A DNA stretch of 64,000 bases from Solidesulfovibrio magneticus RS-1 (GCF_000010665.1 NC_012796.1:2881501-2945500); one strand, 5' to 3'; shown: positions 1 to 8,449, numbered from the stretch's first letter. Made by a program: numbers and translations. The notes: generated by a model not told the origin, from the sequence alone.

Positions 1-1
1 C

Positions 2-211
2 ATCATGACCCATCTGGGCCTGCCGCCCAACATCCTGGGCAGCGAACTGGTCACGGGCCTGGCCCTGGAAGGCTTGGAGGACGTCTTCGGCGCCACCTTC
101 GTGGTCGAGCCCGACCCGGTCAAGGCGGCCGAGGCCATCAGCCGCCGCATCACGGCCAAGCGCCTGGCCCTGGGACTCAACGACCGTTTCGACGGCGCGG
201 TTTTTTCTTAA
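2..211 (+). CDS. cooS: Carbon monoxide dehydrogenase catalytic subunit, C-terminal fragment
   Basis: Only the last 69 codons lie in the window; the frame is open to the left edge. The encoded tail, with a conserved HLGLPPNILGS stretch followed by VTGLALEGLEDVFGATF and a VVEPDP motif, resembles the C-terminus of Ni-Fe-S anaerobic CO dehydrogenases (CooS), which oxidise CO to CO2 in the cytoplasm. The metal-ligand regions are outside the window. The identification is strengthened by the next gene, 4 bp downstream, which encodes a CooC-type nickel-insertion ATPase. The pair is probably co-transcribed. It could also be a hybrid CODH/acetyl-CoA-synthase catalytic subunit, but the direct coupling to cooC favours the monofunctional enzyme. 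Confidence 0.8.
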   Translation: MMTHLGLPPNILGSELVTGLALEGLEDVFGATFVVEPDPVKAAEAISRRITAKRLALGLNDRFDGAVFS

Positions 212-215
212 CGCT

Positions 216-1118
216 ATGAACGACAATCCTGTAAGCGCCCCGACCGCAGCCCGTTTGTCCCCGGGTTCCTGGAACGCTTTGACGCAGGGCCTGCCTAGTT
301 CGGACGGCCAACTCAGGCGGCCGGTCAGAAAAATCGCCTTTGCCGGCAAGGGCGGCGTCGGCAAGACCGCCCTGGCCGCGCTTTTCGGCGACTGGCTGGC
401 CCGGTCGGGGCAGGACGTGACACTCATTGACGCCGACACGGCCCTGTCGCTGGGCGCGGCCTGCGGTCTGGAACCGGCCGCCCTGCCCGCCTCCCTGGCC
501 GAGCGCGAGGATCTCGTGCGGGAGCGCATCGGCGACGGCGTCTATCTCAACCTGACGCCCCGGGCGGACGATCTACCCGAGGCCATCCGCGTCGCCGTCC
601 CGGTCGGCCACGGGCCGCTCTACGCCCCCCGCCCCGGGGCCAAGCGGCTGCTGGTCATGGGCGGGGTCAGCGGCGGCGGCGCGGGTTGCGCCTGCGCCGC
701 CGGCCATCTGCTCCAGGCCATGCTGGCCCATGTCCTGACCGCCCGGGACGCTTGGACGCTCATAGACTGCGAAGCCGGGGTGGAACATCTGGGCCGGGGC
801 ACGGTGGCCGATGTGGACGCCTTAGGCGTGGTCAGTGAAGCCTCGGCCCGGTCCCTGGCCGTGGCCGGACGGGTCGCGGCCATGGCCGGCCAGCTCGGGC
901 TGACCCGGCAAGTCCTGGTTGTCACCGGGGTCGATCAGGCCGGGCTGGCCGCGTTGGCCGCCCTGCCGCCAACGCTGCCGGATGTCCGGGTCGCCTTCCC
1001 CTTCCTGCCAGGGCTGGCCGCCCGCCAGGCGACCACAGGCAGCGTGCTGTCCCTGCCCGAAGTCGGCTTGGCCGACGCCGCCTGCGCCGCCTTGGCCGAG
1101 GCCTTGGGACGGGTCTAA
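216..1118 (+). CDS. cooC: CooC-type CO dehydrogenase maturation ATPase
   Basis: This is a 300-residue MinD/ParA-class P-loop ATPase. The deviant Walker A motif GKGGVGKT sits at about residues 44-51, followed by a DAD motif near residue 76. A CAC (CxC) motif near residue 154, in a glycine-rich stretch, is the metal-binding signature of CooC proteins, which dimerise through these cysteines and bind nickel. In known systems CooC inserts nickel into the C-cluster of CooS. About 38 residues precede the usual CooC start; no better internal start with a Shine-Dalgarno sequence is evident, so the first ATG after cooS was kept. The gene follows cooS by 4 bp and is likely translationally coupled to it. 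Confidence 0.85.
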   Translation: MNDNPVSAPTAARLSPGSWNALTQGLPSSDGQLRRPVRKIAFAGKGGVGKTALAALFGDWLARSGQDVTLIDADTALSLGAACGLEPAALPASLAEREDLVRERIGDGVYLNLTPRADDLPEAIRVAVPVGHGPLYAPRPGAKRLLVMGGVSGGGAGCACAAGHLLQAMLAHVLTARDAWTLIDCEAGVEHLGRGTVADVDALGVVSEASARSLAVAGRVAAMAGQLGLTRQVLVVTGVDQAGLAALAALPPTLPDVRVAFPFLPGLAARQATTGSVLSLPEVGLADAACAALAEALGRV

Positions 1119-1288
1119 GCGGGGGCGCTTCGCGCCCATGGCTATGGCCAACAGCACCCGCTATCGCCCGATCGGGCATGGCGCGCCACGTTCTCTCGCC
1201 CGGCATGCGGACGCAGGAACCGCTCTTTCGTCGGCCACGACGCACGCCCCCCGGAGCACGACGACGCAACGACAGCCAAACATCCCAC

Positions 1289-1324
1289 AAAAAAAGGGAG
1301 CGGCCCGGAAGCCGCTCCCTTTTT
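1289..1324. terminator. Bidirectional Rho-independent terminator
   Basis: A perfect inverted repeat has arms at 1291-1304 and 1311-1324 with a 6-nt loop. The stem is flanked by an A-run on one side and a T-run on the other, so it can terminate both cooC (plus strand) and ppaC (minus strand), which converge here. The remainder of 1119-1344 shows no other feature. Confidence 0.85.
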
Positions 1325-1344
1325 GGCGTTTACGCGCTCGAGAA

Positions 1345-2265
1345 CTAGGCGAAAGCCTTCTCGAAGGGCGGCACGACCTGCTTTTTGCGGGACAGCACGC
1401 CGTCGAGCCACACGGAGTCGCCTTTCACTTCGACGCCGAAGGCCTTGGTCACGTAGCTGGGATCGTCGGAGACGATCAGCATCTCGGAACCTTCCTTCAT
1501 GATGTCGGTCAACAGCAGGAAGACGCTGTGGCGGCCTTCGGCCTTGACCTTCTTGCACTCGGCCAACAGGTCGGCCTTGACCGGCTCAAGGATGGACAGA
1601 TCGACGACTTCGAGCTGGCCGATGCCAACCTTCTTGCCGCCCATGTCGAAGTCCTTGTAGTCGCGGAAAACGAGGTCCTTGGCCGGGGTGCCGCCCACGG
1701 CGGACTTGATCTTGAACATCTCGACGCCCAGAGCCATGTAGTCGGCGACGCCAGCGATCTTGGCCAGGGCCTCGACGGCTTCCTTGTCGGCCGGGGTGCA
1801 GGTCGGCGACTTGAACATGACGGTGTCGGACAGGATGGCGCACAGCATGATGCCGGCCATGGGCTTGGAGATCTCGACCTTGGCGCAGTCGTACATCATC
1901 TTGACCACGGTGCAGGAGCAGCCGACGGCCTTGACCAGGATGTCCAGGGGATTGGAGGTGGTCACATCGCCCAGCTTGTGGTGGTCGTAGATGCCGATGA
2001 GTTCGCCCTTGGAGAGGTTCTCCAGGCTCTGGGCCAGATCGGAGTGGTCGACCAGGATGATCTTCTTGTCGGTGGCGTCGGTGACGATCTCCGGAGCGGC
2101 CACGCCGAACTTTTCGAGCACAAAGGCACTTTCGGGATTGAGCGGACCCTGAGCGGCGGCGATAGCGCCCATGCTCTGGGACTTGTTCATGAGATCGGCA
2201 ACGGCAATGGCGGCGGCGACGGAATCGGTATCCGGATTTTTGTGACCAACGACGTAAACAGCCAT
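1345..2265 (-). CDS. ppaC: Manganese-dependent (family II) inorganic pyrophosphatase
   Basis: This 306-residue DHH-superfamily enzyme hydrolyses pyrophosphate in the cytoplasm and so drives pyrophosphate-producing reactions such as sulfate activation by ATP sulfurylase. The N-terminal motif GHKNPDTDS and the later YDHHK motif supply the Mn ligands, and the length matches family II enzymes. The ATG at 2265 was chosen because an AGGAGG-like site lies about 8 nt upstream; longer in-frame extensions have no support. The gene lies downstream of the PTS IIC gene but has its own good sigma-70 promoter in the 171-bp gap, so it can be transcribed independently. In a sulfate reducer this enzyme is expected to be highly expressed. 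Confidence 0.93.
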   Translation of the reverse strand: MAVYVVGHKNPDTDSVAAAIAVADLMNKSQSMGAIAAAQGPLNPESAFVLEKFGVAAPEIVTDATDKKIILVDHSDLAQSLENLSKGELIGIYDHHKLGDVTTSNPLDILVKAVGCSCTVVKMMYDCAKVEISKPMAGIMLCAILSDTVMFKSPTCTPADKEAVEALAKIAGVADYMALGVEMFKIKSAVGGTPAKDLVFRDYKDFDMGGKKVGIGQLEVVDLSILEPVKADLLAECKKVKAEGRHSVFLLLTDIMKEGSEMLIVSDDPSYVTKAFGVEVKGDSVWLDGVLSRKKQVVPPFEKAFA

Positions 2266-2331
2266 GTCTTTTTCCTCCTGGGGGTTTGTCCAAGACCCTG
2301 ACGGGTCGGCATCCGCGTGAGTAACTTGTGA

Positions 2332-2360
2332 ATAATATCCCAATAGTCGTCTCTTGCCAA
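2332..2360 (-). promoter_or_regulatory. Sigma-70 promoter of ppaC
   Basis: On the minus strand TTGGCA (2360-2355) is separated by exactly 17 bp from TATTAT (2337-2332). This predicts a leader of roughly 60 nt before the ppaC ATG. The match is close to consensus and stands out against the GC-rich background. Confidence 0.65.
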
Positions 2361-2436
2361 GCCCAAACCGGGCCGGGGCGACGTCTTTTTTCCCGAAAGT
2401 CCAGCCGGACCACAAGGCCGGCCATGTGAAAAAAGC

Positions 2437-3128
2437 CTAGAAAAACCGCCAAGCCACGGCCAAACCCATGCCGCCGGCCAAGGCGGCGTAGGCCGGACGG
2501 TAGCGCAGGGACAAGACCGCCCCCAGACTGCCGAGAATCCACAGCTGGCCCCAGCTCGCCCGTGAGGACGCAAGATACGGCCACACTTTGGGCAAGGCCA
2601 CCGCAAAAAGGGCAATAAGGCCGGCCAGAGCCACGGCAAAGACCAGGCCTTGGATGACGACGGTGTTGACCAAGGCCCGGCGGATGAGTTTGCCCGGCTC
2701 AAAGGGGGCACGCTGGCGTTGGCGGGCGGCGGCGTAGCGAGAAAAGACGATGTTTTCCACCACCCGCTGGGCCCCCTCAAGGCCGGAAAACAACCGAGCC
2801 AGGACCGAAGTGGCCCCGGCCACGCACAGAGCCTCGGCCGGGGTGGTCAGGGAAAAGACGTGCATGAGCGACAATCCGGCCAGGGTGGCGGCGGCGGCGT
2901 TGGGCGGAATGTGGGTGCCGGCGGGAATGCCGTCGAGCCAGAAAAGCTCGTAGAAGATGCAGAGATTAAGGGTGGCGGGCAGATCGCCCTGACACAGGCC
3001 CCAGGCCAGACCGATGACCAGGGGGCGTTCCAGCAGGGCGGCGTTTACGGCAAAGCGGAACGAGGAGCACAGGACAAAAAAAAAGCGACGCCAAGGACGT
3101 GGAGCAAGATGTCGGCCTGATGGGTCAT
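2437..3128 (-). CDS. PTS mannose/sorbose-type IIC permease, interrupted by an apparent frameshift at T9
   Basis: The reading frame from 3075 down to 2437 encodes a hydrophobic protein typical of sorbose/mannose-family EIIC. It has a GDL...IFYELFWLDGIPAG segment followed by PPNAAA, then several membrane helices, ending in WRFF. This frame has no usable start upstream. The ATG at 3128, with GAGG 8 nt before it, opens a different frame encoding a plausible N-terminus (MTHQADILLHVLGVAFF) that would stop after 27 codons. The two frames join if one base is added, or a -1 slip occurs, in the run of nine T (3084-3076 on the coding strand). The joined product is about 230 residues, right for IIC. No IID gene follows. 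The break could be a sequencing or assembly error, a real mutation, or slippage-dependent expression. Confidence 0.7.
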
Positions 3129-3170
3129 GGCATGGGCCTCGCGGGGGTTACCATTGGGGCGTGGGCCGGG

Positions 3171-3629
3171 TCAGACCCTGGGCTGGGCCGGATCGCCCGG
3201 CACGCAGCGGTAGTCCAGGCGTACGCCCTTGTCCCGGAAAAAATCCAGGCAGGACTCATCTTCCTTGGACAGGGCCACGTGGGGACAGACTTGCCTCTTG
3301 CCTGGGGCGTAGTGGAGATTGCCGAGATTCAAGTTGGCGAAATCGAACCCGTATTCGTAGGCGACCTGGGCATCGCGGCAACTGGCGAACAGGATCAGCG
3401 CCTCGGGCAGGTCCAGGGGCGCATGGCTGAAATAGCCGGCCAGATCGGCCACGGGCAGAAACACGATGGCCACGCCGTCGGGGATGGCCAGGGACATGAT
3501 CTCCTGGCGGAGATGATCGGCGGCCAAGTCGTCGTTGACCACCACAATCCGGCTGGCGTGGGTAAACGGCAGCCAGGTCTCGATGATCTGGCCGTGGACA
3601 AGCCGGTTGTCGATGCGCACGAAGGCCAT
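3171..3629 (-). CDS. PTS mannose/fructose/sorbose family IIB component
   Basis: This is a 152-residue cytoplasmic phosphocarrier. The N-terminal motif VRIDNRLVHGQI contains the histidine (about residue 13) that receives the phosphoryl group from IIA in this family. The length and the conserved start match mannose-type IIB proteins. It begins 2 bp after the IIA gene and ends 42 bp before the IIC gene, so the three form one operon. With only IIA, IIB and IIC present, and the neighbours being rapZ, ptsN and rpoN, the system may be regulatory or transport a sugar not identifiable from sequence. Confidence 0.92.
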   Translation of the reverse strand: MAFVRIDNRLVHGQIIETWLPFTHASRIVVVNDDLAADHLRQEIMSLAIPDGVAIVFLPVADLAGYFSHAPLDLPEALILFASCRDAQVAYEYGFDFANLNLGNLHYAPGKRQVCPHVALSKEDESCLDFFRDKGVRLDYRCVPGDPAQPRV

Positions 3630-3631
3630 GG

Positions 3632-4069
3632 CTACCCCTCGGCCACCTTTTTGCGCAGCACCTCGCCAGCCACGACGATGCCCTGGCAGCCGGCCTGCTT
3701 GGCCTCCACGGCCAGGGTTTGCAGGGGGCGAGTGCGCGAACCCAAAATTTTGATGAGCATGGGCAGGTTGACGCCGGTGAGGACCTCAAGCTGCCCCGAA
3801 CCCAAAAGCGACAGGCTCATGTTGGTGGGCGTGCCGCCGAACATGTCGGTCAGCACCAACACCCCACCGCCCTGGTCGGTGTCCTTGATGGCGGCCTTGA
3901 GCGCGGCTAGGGATTCGTCCACGGCCTTGGTCAGATCGACGCTGACGGCTTGGCAGTGCTGCTGGGGGCCGAGGATGAACTCGGCGGCGGCAATAAGCCG
4001 CGACCCGTAGTCGGTGTGGGTGACGACCACCACGCCAACGGGCGCGTCCTTGCGGGACTCGGCATTCAT
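3632..4069 (-). CDS. PTS mannose-type IIA component
   Basis: This 145-residue protein of the mannose/EIIA-Man family accepts phosphate from HPr on the histidine of the VVVTHTDYG motif (about residue 18) and passes it to IIB. The DMFGGTPTN segment near residue 95 is a family signature. It is the first of the three clustered mannose-type PTS genes and is separated from upstream rapZ by a 257-bp gap. That gap holds a small palindrome at 4104-4120 but no clear promoter. The start ATG at 4069 gives a normal-length protein. Confidence 0.92.
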   Translation of the reverse strand: MNAESRKDAPVGVVVVTHTDYGSRLIAAAEFILGPQQHCQAVSVDLTKAVDESLAALKAAIKDTDQGGGVLVLTDMFGGTPTNMSLSLLGSGQLEVLTGVNLPMLIKILGSRTRPLQTLAVEAKQAGCQGIVVAGEVLRKKVAEG

Positions 4070-4326
4070 AGACAGGCATCCCGGAGCATGGCGCCCCCGT
4101 CTTGACGGTTTGAAACCGTCGGCATTGCTTTCTGCTTCCGGTCCGGCCGCGCCGCCCGAAAGCCCAAGGCCTCACACCATAGCGGTCTTTGAACGAGGCT
4201 ACCGAGCCGACAAGGCTACCGGCCGTGACGGCACGCTGTCACCAAACACGAAAGTCCCTGGACCGGGCTCGCCGCCCCACCGCTCTCGCCGGCAACCACG
4301 TTGCCGCGGCGTTCAAAACCTAGAGT

Positions 4327-5214
4327 TTAGCCGCGTTCGATGTGCCGATGTTCAAGGGAGATATTGTAGCCAGCCTTGGAGAGCGTGTCAAAGACCGACT
4401 CGGCCACGGCCACCGAACGGTGGCGGCCGCCGGTGCAGCCAAAAGCCAGGGTCAGGCGGTAACGGCCTTCCTTGGCGTACAGCGGCAGCAGGTAGAGCAG
4501 AAATTCGGTCAGCCGGCGCAAAAACTCCCGGCCCGGCTCCTCGGCCAGGACGTAATCGCGCACCGCCGCTTCCTTGCCCGTGCGCTCGCGCAGTTCCTTG
4601 TCGAAATAGGGATTGGGCAAAAAGCGCAGGTCAAAGACCATGTCGGCCTCGGAGGGCGGGCCGTACTTGAAGCCGAAGCTCATGACGTGGACCTTGAGGG
4701 TTCCGGCGGTGGGCCGGATGGAGGCCCATTTTTCCTGGAGCTTGCGGCGTAGGTCGTGGATGGTGAAATGGGTGGTGTCCAGCACCATGTCGGCGGCGTC
4801 GCGAAGGGGCCGCATGCGTTCGCGCTCGGCCAGGGCGGCCTGCTCCAGGCCCATGTCGGCGCTTTCCAGGGGATGGGGCCGGCGGGTAGTGGCGTAGCGG
4901 CGGATGATCTCACCGTTATCGGCCTCGAAAAAGATGATCTGGGTAAGGTCCTGTTTACGCCGCACCTCGGCCAGGGTCGCGCCCCAGTCGGTGTCGAGGT
5001 CGGCCTGGCGCACGTCCATGCCCAGGGCCAGGCCCTTGTAGCGCTGGCCGCCCTTGTCGTCGAAAAGGCTCATGAGCTTGGGCACGAGGCTGACCGGCAA
5101 CCCGTCCACGCAAAAAAAACCCAGGTCCTCGAAGACGCGAAGGGCTGTGGATTTTCCGGACCCGGACAGGCCGGTCAAGATAACGACGGGGAGTTCCCTG
5201 GCCGCATGTTCCAT
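4327..5214 (-). CDS. rapZ: RNase adapter / nucleotide-binding protein RapZ
   Basis: A Walker A motif, GLSGSGKS, lies at about residues 14-21 and a conserved C-terminal FGCTGGRHRSV stretch marks the RapZ (YvcJ/YhbJ) family. In enterobacteria RapZ directs RNase E cleavage of a small RNA controlling glucosamine-6-phosphate synthase; in other bacteria its role is less clear. The ATG at 5214 was chosen because AAGGTG lies 6-9 nt upstream; it gives 295 residues, near the family length. A TTG start at 5235 would add 7 residues. It sits directly downstream of ptsN, as is typical of rpoN clusters, with a long hairpin in between. Confidence 0.93.
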   Translation of the reverse strand: MEHAARELPVVILTGLSGSGKSTALRVFEDLGFFCVDGLPVSLVPKLMSLFDDKGGQRYKGLALGMDVRQADLDTDWGATLAEVRRKQDLTQIIFFEADNGEIIRRYATTRRPHPLESADMGLEQAALAERERMRPLRDAADMVLDTTHFTIHDLRRKLQEKWASIRPTAGTLKVHVMSFGFKYGPPSEADMVFDLRFLPNPYFDKELRERTGKEAAVRDYVLAEEPGREFLRRLTEFLLYLLPLYAKEGRYRLTLAFGCTGGRHRSVAVAESVFDTLSKAGYNISLEHRHIERG

Positions 5215-5250
5215 GGCATTCACCTTCCGGCCCAAGGGCTTAACAAATTT

Positions 5251-5282
5251 CCCGCGCGTTTGTGTGACAACAAACGCGCGGG
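5251..5282. terminator. Strong hairpin between ptsN and rapZ
   Basis: A perfect 12-bp inverted repeat (5251-5262 with 5271-5282, 8-nt loop) lies between ptsN and rapZ. On the plus strand it is followed by a T-run (5287-5292); on the minus strand, the direction of transcription, it is followed only by AAATTTG. It may act as an attenuator or RNA-processing/stability stem that lowers rapZ and PTS expression relative to the upstream genes. Confidence 0.5.
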
Positions 5283-5302
5283 AAACGTTTTTTCAGGGAG
5301 CC

Positions 5303-5752
5303 TTAGGCGGCGGCGAGCACCTGCCGCAAGGCCTCGTCGGTTTCGGCGGTCAGAAAGGCCCGCCGGAAGGATTCATCGGACAAAAGCCGCGAGATGTGGG
5401 CCAAAATGCGCAAATGCAGGCCCGCGACATGCTCGGGCGCGAGCACCAGGAAGAAGATGCGGCAGGGCTTGAAGTCCAGCGCATCGAAGCTGACGCCCGC
5501 AAGGCTTCTCCCGACGACGATGACGATGCGTTCGAGGCTCTCCATCTTGCCGTGGGGAATGGCCACCCCGTCGCCGATGCCCGTGGTTCCGAGGTTTTCC
5601 CGGTCGAGCAGCACCTGATGGGCGCGTTTGGCGTCAAAATCGGGCCACTGCTTCTTGATGGGGGCCACGAGCTCGGCCAACACTTCGGACTTGGACTCCG
5701 ACGCAAGATTCCCGATGACGAACTCGGGCTGGAGATAGTCCTCTAACCGCAT
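5303..5752 (-). CDS. ptsN: PTS IIA-Ntr (nitrogen regulatory) protein PtsN
   Basis: This 149-residue fructose/nitrogen-type EIIA carries the phosphorylated histidine in GVAIPHGK at about residue 68. PtsN proteins are the output of the nitrogen PTS and regulate other proteins by binding according to phosphorylation state, rather than transporting sugar. The start codon directly abuts the hpf stop codon (no gap), so translation is probably coupled. Its position between hpf and rapZ, downstream of rpoN, is the common proteobacterial order. No EI-Ntr or NPr gene is in the window. Confidence 0.93.
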   Translation of the reverse strand: MRLEDYLQPEFVIGNLASESKSEVLAELVAPIKKQWPDFDAKRAHQVLLDRENLGTTGIGDGVAIPHGKMESLERIVIVVGRSLAGVSFDALDFKPCRIFFLVLAPEHVAGLHLRILAHISRLLSDESFRRAFLTAETDEALRQVLAAA

Positions 5753-6301
5753 CTAAGCGCCCGTTCCAGGATCGATGAGGCCGAAGTCGCCGTTGCGCAG
5801 GCGGTAGATGACGTTGGGCCGTTCGGTTTCGGAGTTGATGAACACCAGGAATTCGTACTTGAGAGCCTCCAGCTGCATGGCGGCTTCTTCCACGGCCATG
5901 GGCTTGGGCTGATACTCGTCGGTTTCGATGATGGTGGGCACGCGGCCGCCGGCGGCGTCCTCGCTGATGCTGATGACGTCCATGCGGACCTGTTCCACGG
6001 TCTGGCGACGGCGGTCCTTTTGCTTCTCGCGGAACTTCTTGGCCTGGGCCTCGATCTTGTCGAGGATCAGGTCAATGGTGGAGTACATGTCCTCGGAGGT
6101 TTCGTGAGCCGAGATGTGCATATTGTCGGCCAGGAAGATGACGTCGGCCATCTGCCGGGTCTTTTCCACGGCCAGGTTGACCTGGACATCCGAGGTATCG
6201 GTGGACGAGGTGTACTTGCCAAGCTTTTCAAAGCGCTTCCTGGCATAATCGCGCAAATGATCAGACGGCTCGAAATTCTTGAAATTAAAGGTGATGTTCA
6301 T
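5753..6301 (-). CDS. hpf: Ribosome hibernation promoting factor, long form
   Basis: This 182-residue protein has an N-terminal ribosome-binding domain (about 1-100) that occludes the mRNA/tRNA channel of idle ribosomes. A charged linker leads to a C-terminal dimerisation domain (about 125-182, with PMAVEEAAMQ and VYRLRNGDFGLI-type elements) characteristic of long HPF. Long HPF forms 100S ribosome dimers by itself. The ATG at 6301 is preceded by GGAGG at good spacing; a longer frame starting at 6352 lacks support. The gene follows rpoN by 50 bp. Confidence 0.93.
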   Translation of the reverse strand: MNITFNFKNFEPSDHLRDYARKRFEKLGKYTSSTDTSDVQVNLAVEKTRQMADVIFLADNMHISAHETSEDMYSTIDLILDKIEAQAKKFREKQKDRRRQTVEQVRMDVISISEDAAGGRVPTIIETDEYQPKPMAVEEAAMQLEALKYEFLVFINSETERPNVIYRLRNGDFGLIDPGTGA

Positions 6302-6351
6302 AGAATCCTCCAGGCTGGCGTGGTGAGAGGCCGGAAACCCGGCCCGAAGCA

Positions 6352-7782
6352 TCAGAAAACCGCCTTGCGCTTCGACGACGACTCGATTCCCATGGCCGTG
6401 CGATACTTGGCCACGGTTCGCCGGGCGATGTTGATTTGCAGTTCATCCTTGAGCATGTCGGCGATGGCCTCGTCGCTGATGGGCTTTTTGTCATTCTCGC
6501 CGGAAATAATGCGCTTGATCATGGCCTTGACCGACTCGGAGCCTACCGTGCCCCCGTCGTCGAGTTCCAGGGCGCTGTTGAAAAAGAACTTGAGTTCAAA
6601 GATGCCGTGGGGCGTGGCCACGTACTTGTTGGACGTAATGCGGCTGACGGTGGACTCGTGCATGCTGATGTCGTCGGCCACGTCCTTGAGGATCAGCGGC
6701 CGCAGCTTGGTCACGCCGTCCTCGAAAAATCCGCGCTGAAACTTCACGATGCTCTCCAGGACCTTATACAGCGTGCGCTGGCGTTGGTACAGGCTCTTCA
6801 TAAGCCACATGGCCGAACGCATCTTGTCCTGGAGGTAGTCCTTGTCCTTGTCGTTTCGCGGCAGGCTGCCGTCGGTGTAGGACATGTTGAGTCCCAGGCG
6901 CGGCATCCCCTCCTCGTTGAGCAGGATGACGAAGTCCTCGCCGTACTTGTAGACGAAGGCGTCGGGGCTGACGTAGATCGGGTCCCCCGAACCGTAGCTG
7001 GCTCCGGGCATGGGATCGAGGGTCTGGATCAGCTCCAGGTATTCCTTGAGCTTTTCCATGGTCAGGTGAAATTTCTTGGCCAGGGGCTTGTAGCGCTTCT
7101 TTTCGAGATCTTCGAGATGCTCGCGCACCAGTTCGATGAGGATGGGATCGTCGTAGCCGTAGACTTCGATCTGAATGAGCAGGCATTCGCTGGGAGTGCG
7201 AGCGGCCACGCCCACGGGATCGAAGCGCTGGAGGCGGTGGAGCACCTTTTCGACATGCGCCGGGTCGGCGTTGGCCATGCCGGCGATTTCCTCGACCGTG
7301 GCCCGCAGATAGCCCGAGGAATTGAGGCTGCCGACGATGGTCTCGCCGATCTCCACTTCCTTGGCCGTGAAATTGGACAGGTGCATCTGCCAGCCGAGGT
7401 GGCCGTCGAGGGACGGCTTGGAGGCCAGGCGAGCGTCGAAAGCCATGCCCTCTTCGGGAACTTCCAGGTCGCGGGACAGGGACTGCTTGCTCGTGCTGGC
7501 GAAATCGCCAAGGTAGTCGTCCCACTCGGCGTTTTTGAGCAGCTCCTTTTCCATGGCCGCGTCGGCTCCCGTGGGGCCATTGTTGTCCTCGACCATGACG
7601 CGTTCGGGCTGGCGGTCCTCCTCGACGGATTCCTCCAGAAGAGGATTTTCCAAAAGCTCCTGCTGCACGCTTTCAAGCAGCTCCAGCCGCGACAGCTGCA
7701 AGAGCTTGATGGCTTGCTGCAGCTGGGGGGTCATCACCAGCTGTTGGGAAAGCTTGAGTTGCTGCCGCAGTTCCAGGGCCAT
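6352..7782 (-). CDS. rpoN: RNA polymerase sigma-54 factor
   Basis: At 476 residues this is a full-length sigma-54. Region I at the N-terminus is glutamine/leucine rich (SQQLVMTPQLQQAIKLLQLS), an acidic region II follows (about 50-85), then the core-binding domain, the helix-turn-helix region and the C-terminal RpoN box ARRTVAKYR that contacts the -24 element. It directs enhancer-dependent transcription, which in sulfate reducers covers carbon, nitrogen and motility genes. Normally lptB lies immediately upstream, but here only a terminator-like hairpin and 130 bp separate it from kdsC. Confidence 0.97.
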   Translation of the reverse strand: MALELRQQLKLSQQLVMTPQLQQAIKLLQLSRLELLESVQQELLENPLLEESVEEDRQPERVMVEDNNGPTGADAAMEKELLKNAEWDDYLGDFASTSKQSLSRDLEVPEEGMAFDARLASKPSLDGHLGWQMHLSNFTAKEVEIGETIVGSLNSSGYLRATVEEIAGMANADPAHVEKVLHRLQRFDPVGVAARTPSECLLIQIEVYGYDDPILIELVREHLEDLEKKRYKPLAKKFHLTMEKLKEYLELIQTLDPMPGASYGSGDPIYVSPDAFVYKYGEDFVILLNEEGMPRLGLNMSYTDGSLPRNDKDKDYLQDKMRSAMWLMKSLYQRQRTLYKVLESIVKFQRGFFEDGVTKLRPLILKDVADDISMHESTVSRITSNKYVATPHGIFELKFFFNSALELDDGGTVGSESVKAMIKRIISGENDKKPISDEAIADMLKDELQINIARRTVAKYRTAMGIESSSKRKAVF

Positions 7783-7862
7783 GCTTACCGCCGTGCTCGA
7801 AAGTCGTTGACGTTACCGGGGTCGTCTCCGGGCTTTGCCCGGCTCAGGGCCACCCCGCCCAA

Positions 7863-7895
7863 CAAAAACCATGCCACAATTGAAGCCTTGTGGCA
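7863..7895 (-). terminator. Terminator-like hairpin downstream of kdsC
   Basis: An 8-bp perfect stem (7872-7879 with 7888-7895, 8-nt loop) is followed on the minus strand by TGGTTTTTG. It would end the kdsC transcript before rpoN. The same bases resemble a sigma-54 -24/-12 element only weakly, because the -12 GC is missing. Confidence 0.5.
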
Positions 7896-7912
7896 ATCGG
7901 CACAATCGGCCT

Positions 7913-8449
7913 TCAGCCGAGGAACCACTGGTAGGCCGCCTCCAGACGGCCCTTGGCGGCCAAAATGTAGCGCACGGCCTCGCGCACGGCGCCCTGCCCG
8001 CCTCCGCGCCGCGACACCCACAAGGCCAGATCGAGGATTTCGGGCTGGGCGTCGGCCACAGCCATGGGCAGACCGACCAGCTCCATGGGGCCGGCGTCCA
8101 CCCAATCGTCGCCGAGAAAGGCGGCCTGATGCGGGGCCAGCCCGGCCCGGGCCAGGATGCCTTCCAGCACGGCCACCTTGCGGTAGTGGCCGGGGTGGTA
8201 TTCCTCAATGCCCAGTTCCCGCATCCGGGCGGCCACGGCCGGGCTGTCCAGGCCGCTGACGACCGCCACGGCCAGCCCCGCCGCCTGGGCCGCCTTGATG
8301 CCTAAACCGTCGTGGACATGAAAACGCTTGGTCACCTCGCCCCGGGCATCGACGTAGATGCCGCCGTCGGTCATGACGCCATCGACGTCGAGCACCAGCA
8401 ACTCCACGTCCCGGGCGCGCGCAATGGCCAGCTTGGCGTCTTCAGGCAT
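7913..8449 (-). CDS. kdsC: 3-deoxy-D-manno-octulosonate 8-phosphate phosphatase KdsC
   Basis: This is a 178-residue HAD-superfamily phosphatase. The catalytic motif DVDGVMTDG (about residues 21-29) has the two aspartates, and FLGDDWVD (near residue 112) is the metal-binding motif. The C0-type short form forms tetramers and hydrolyses KDO-8-phosphate to KDO for the lipopolysaccharide inner core. In relatives kdsC is followed by lptC, lptA, lptB and rpoN and preceded by kdsA; here it sits alone between pyrG and rpoN. A possible promoter (8552-8579) and upstream terminator suggest a separate transcript. Confidence 0.92.
   Translation of the reverse strand: MPEDAKLAIARARDVELLVLDVDGVMTDGGIYVDARGEVTKRFHVHDGLGIKAAQAAGLAVAVVSGLDSPAVAARMRELGIEEYHPGHYRKVAVLEGILARAGLAPHQAAFLGDDWVDAGPMELVGLPMAVADAQPEILDLALWVSRRGGGQGAVREAVRYILAAKGRLEAAYQWFLG

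Noticed and set aside
7863-7882. Possible sigma-54 -24/-12 promoter upstream of rpoN
   Set aside because: The -24 GG is present but the -12 GC is replaced by GT; the same bases form a better terminator hairpin.
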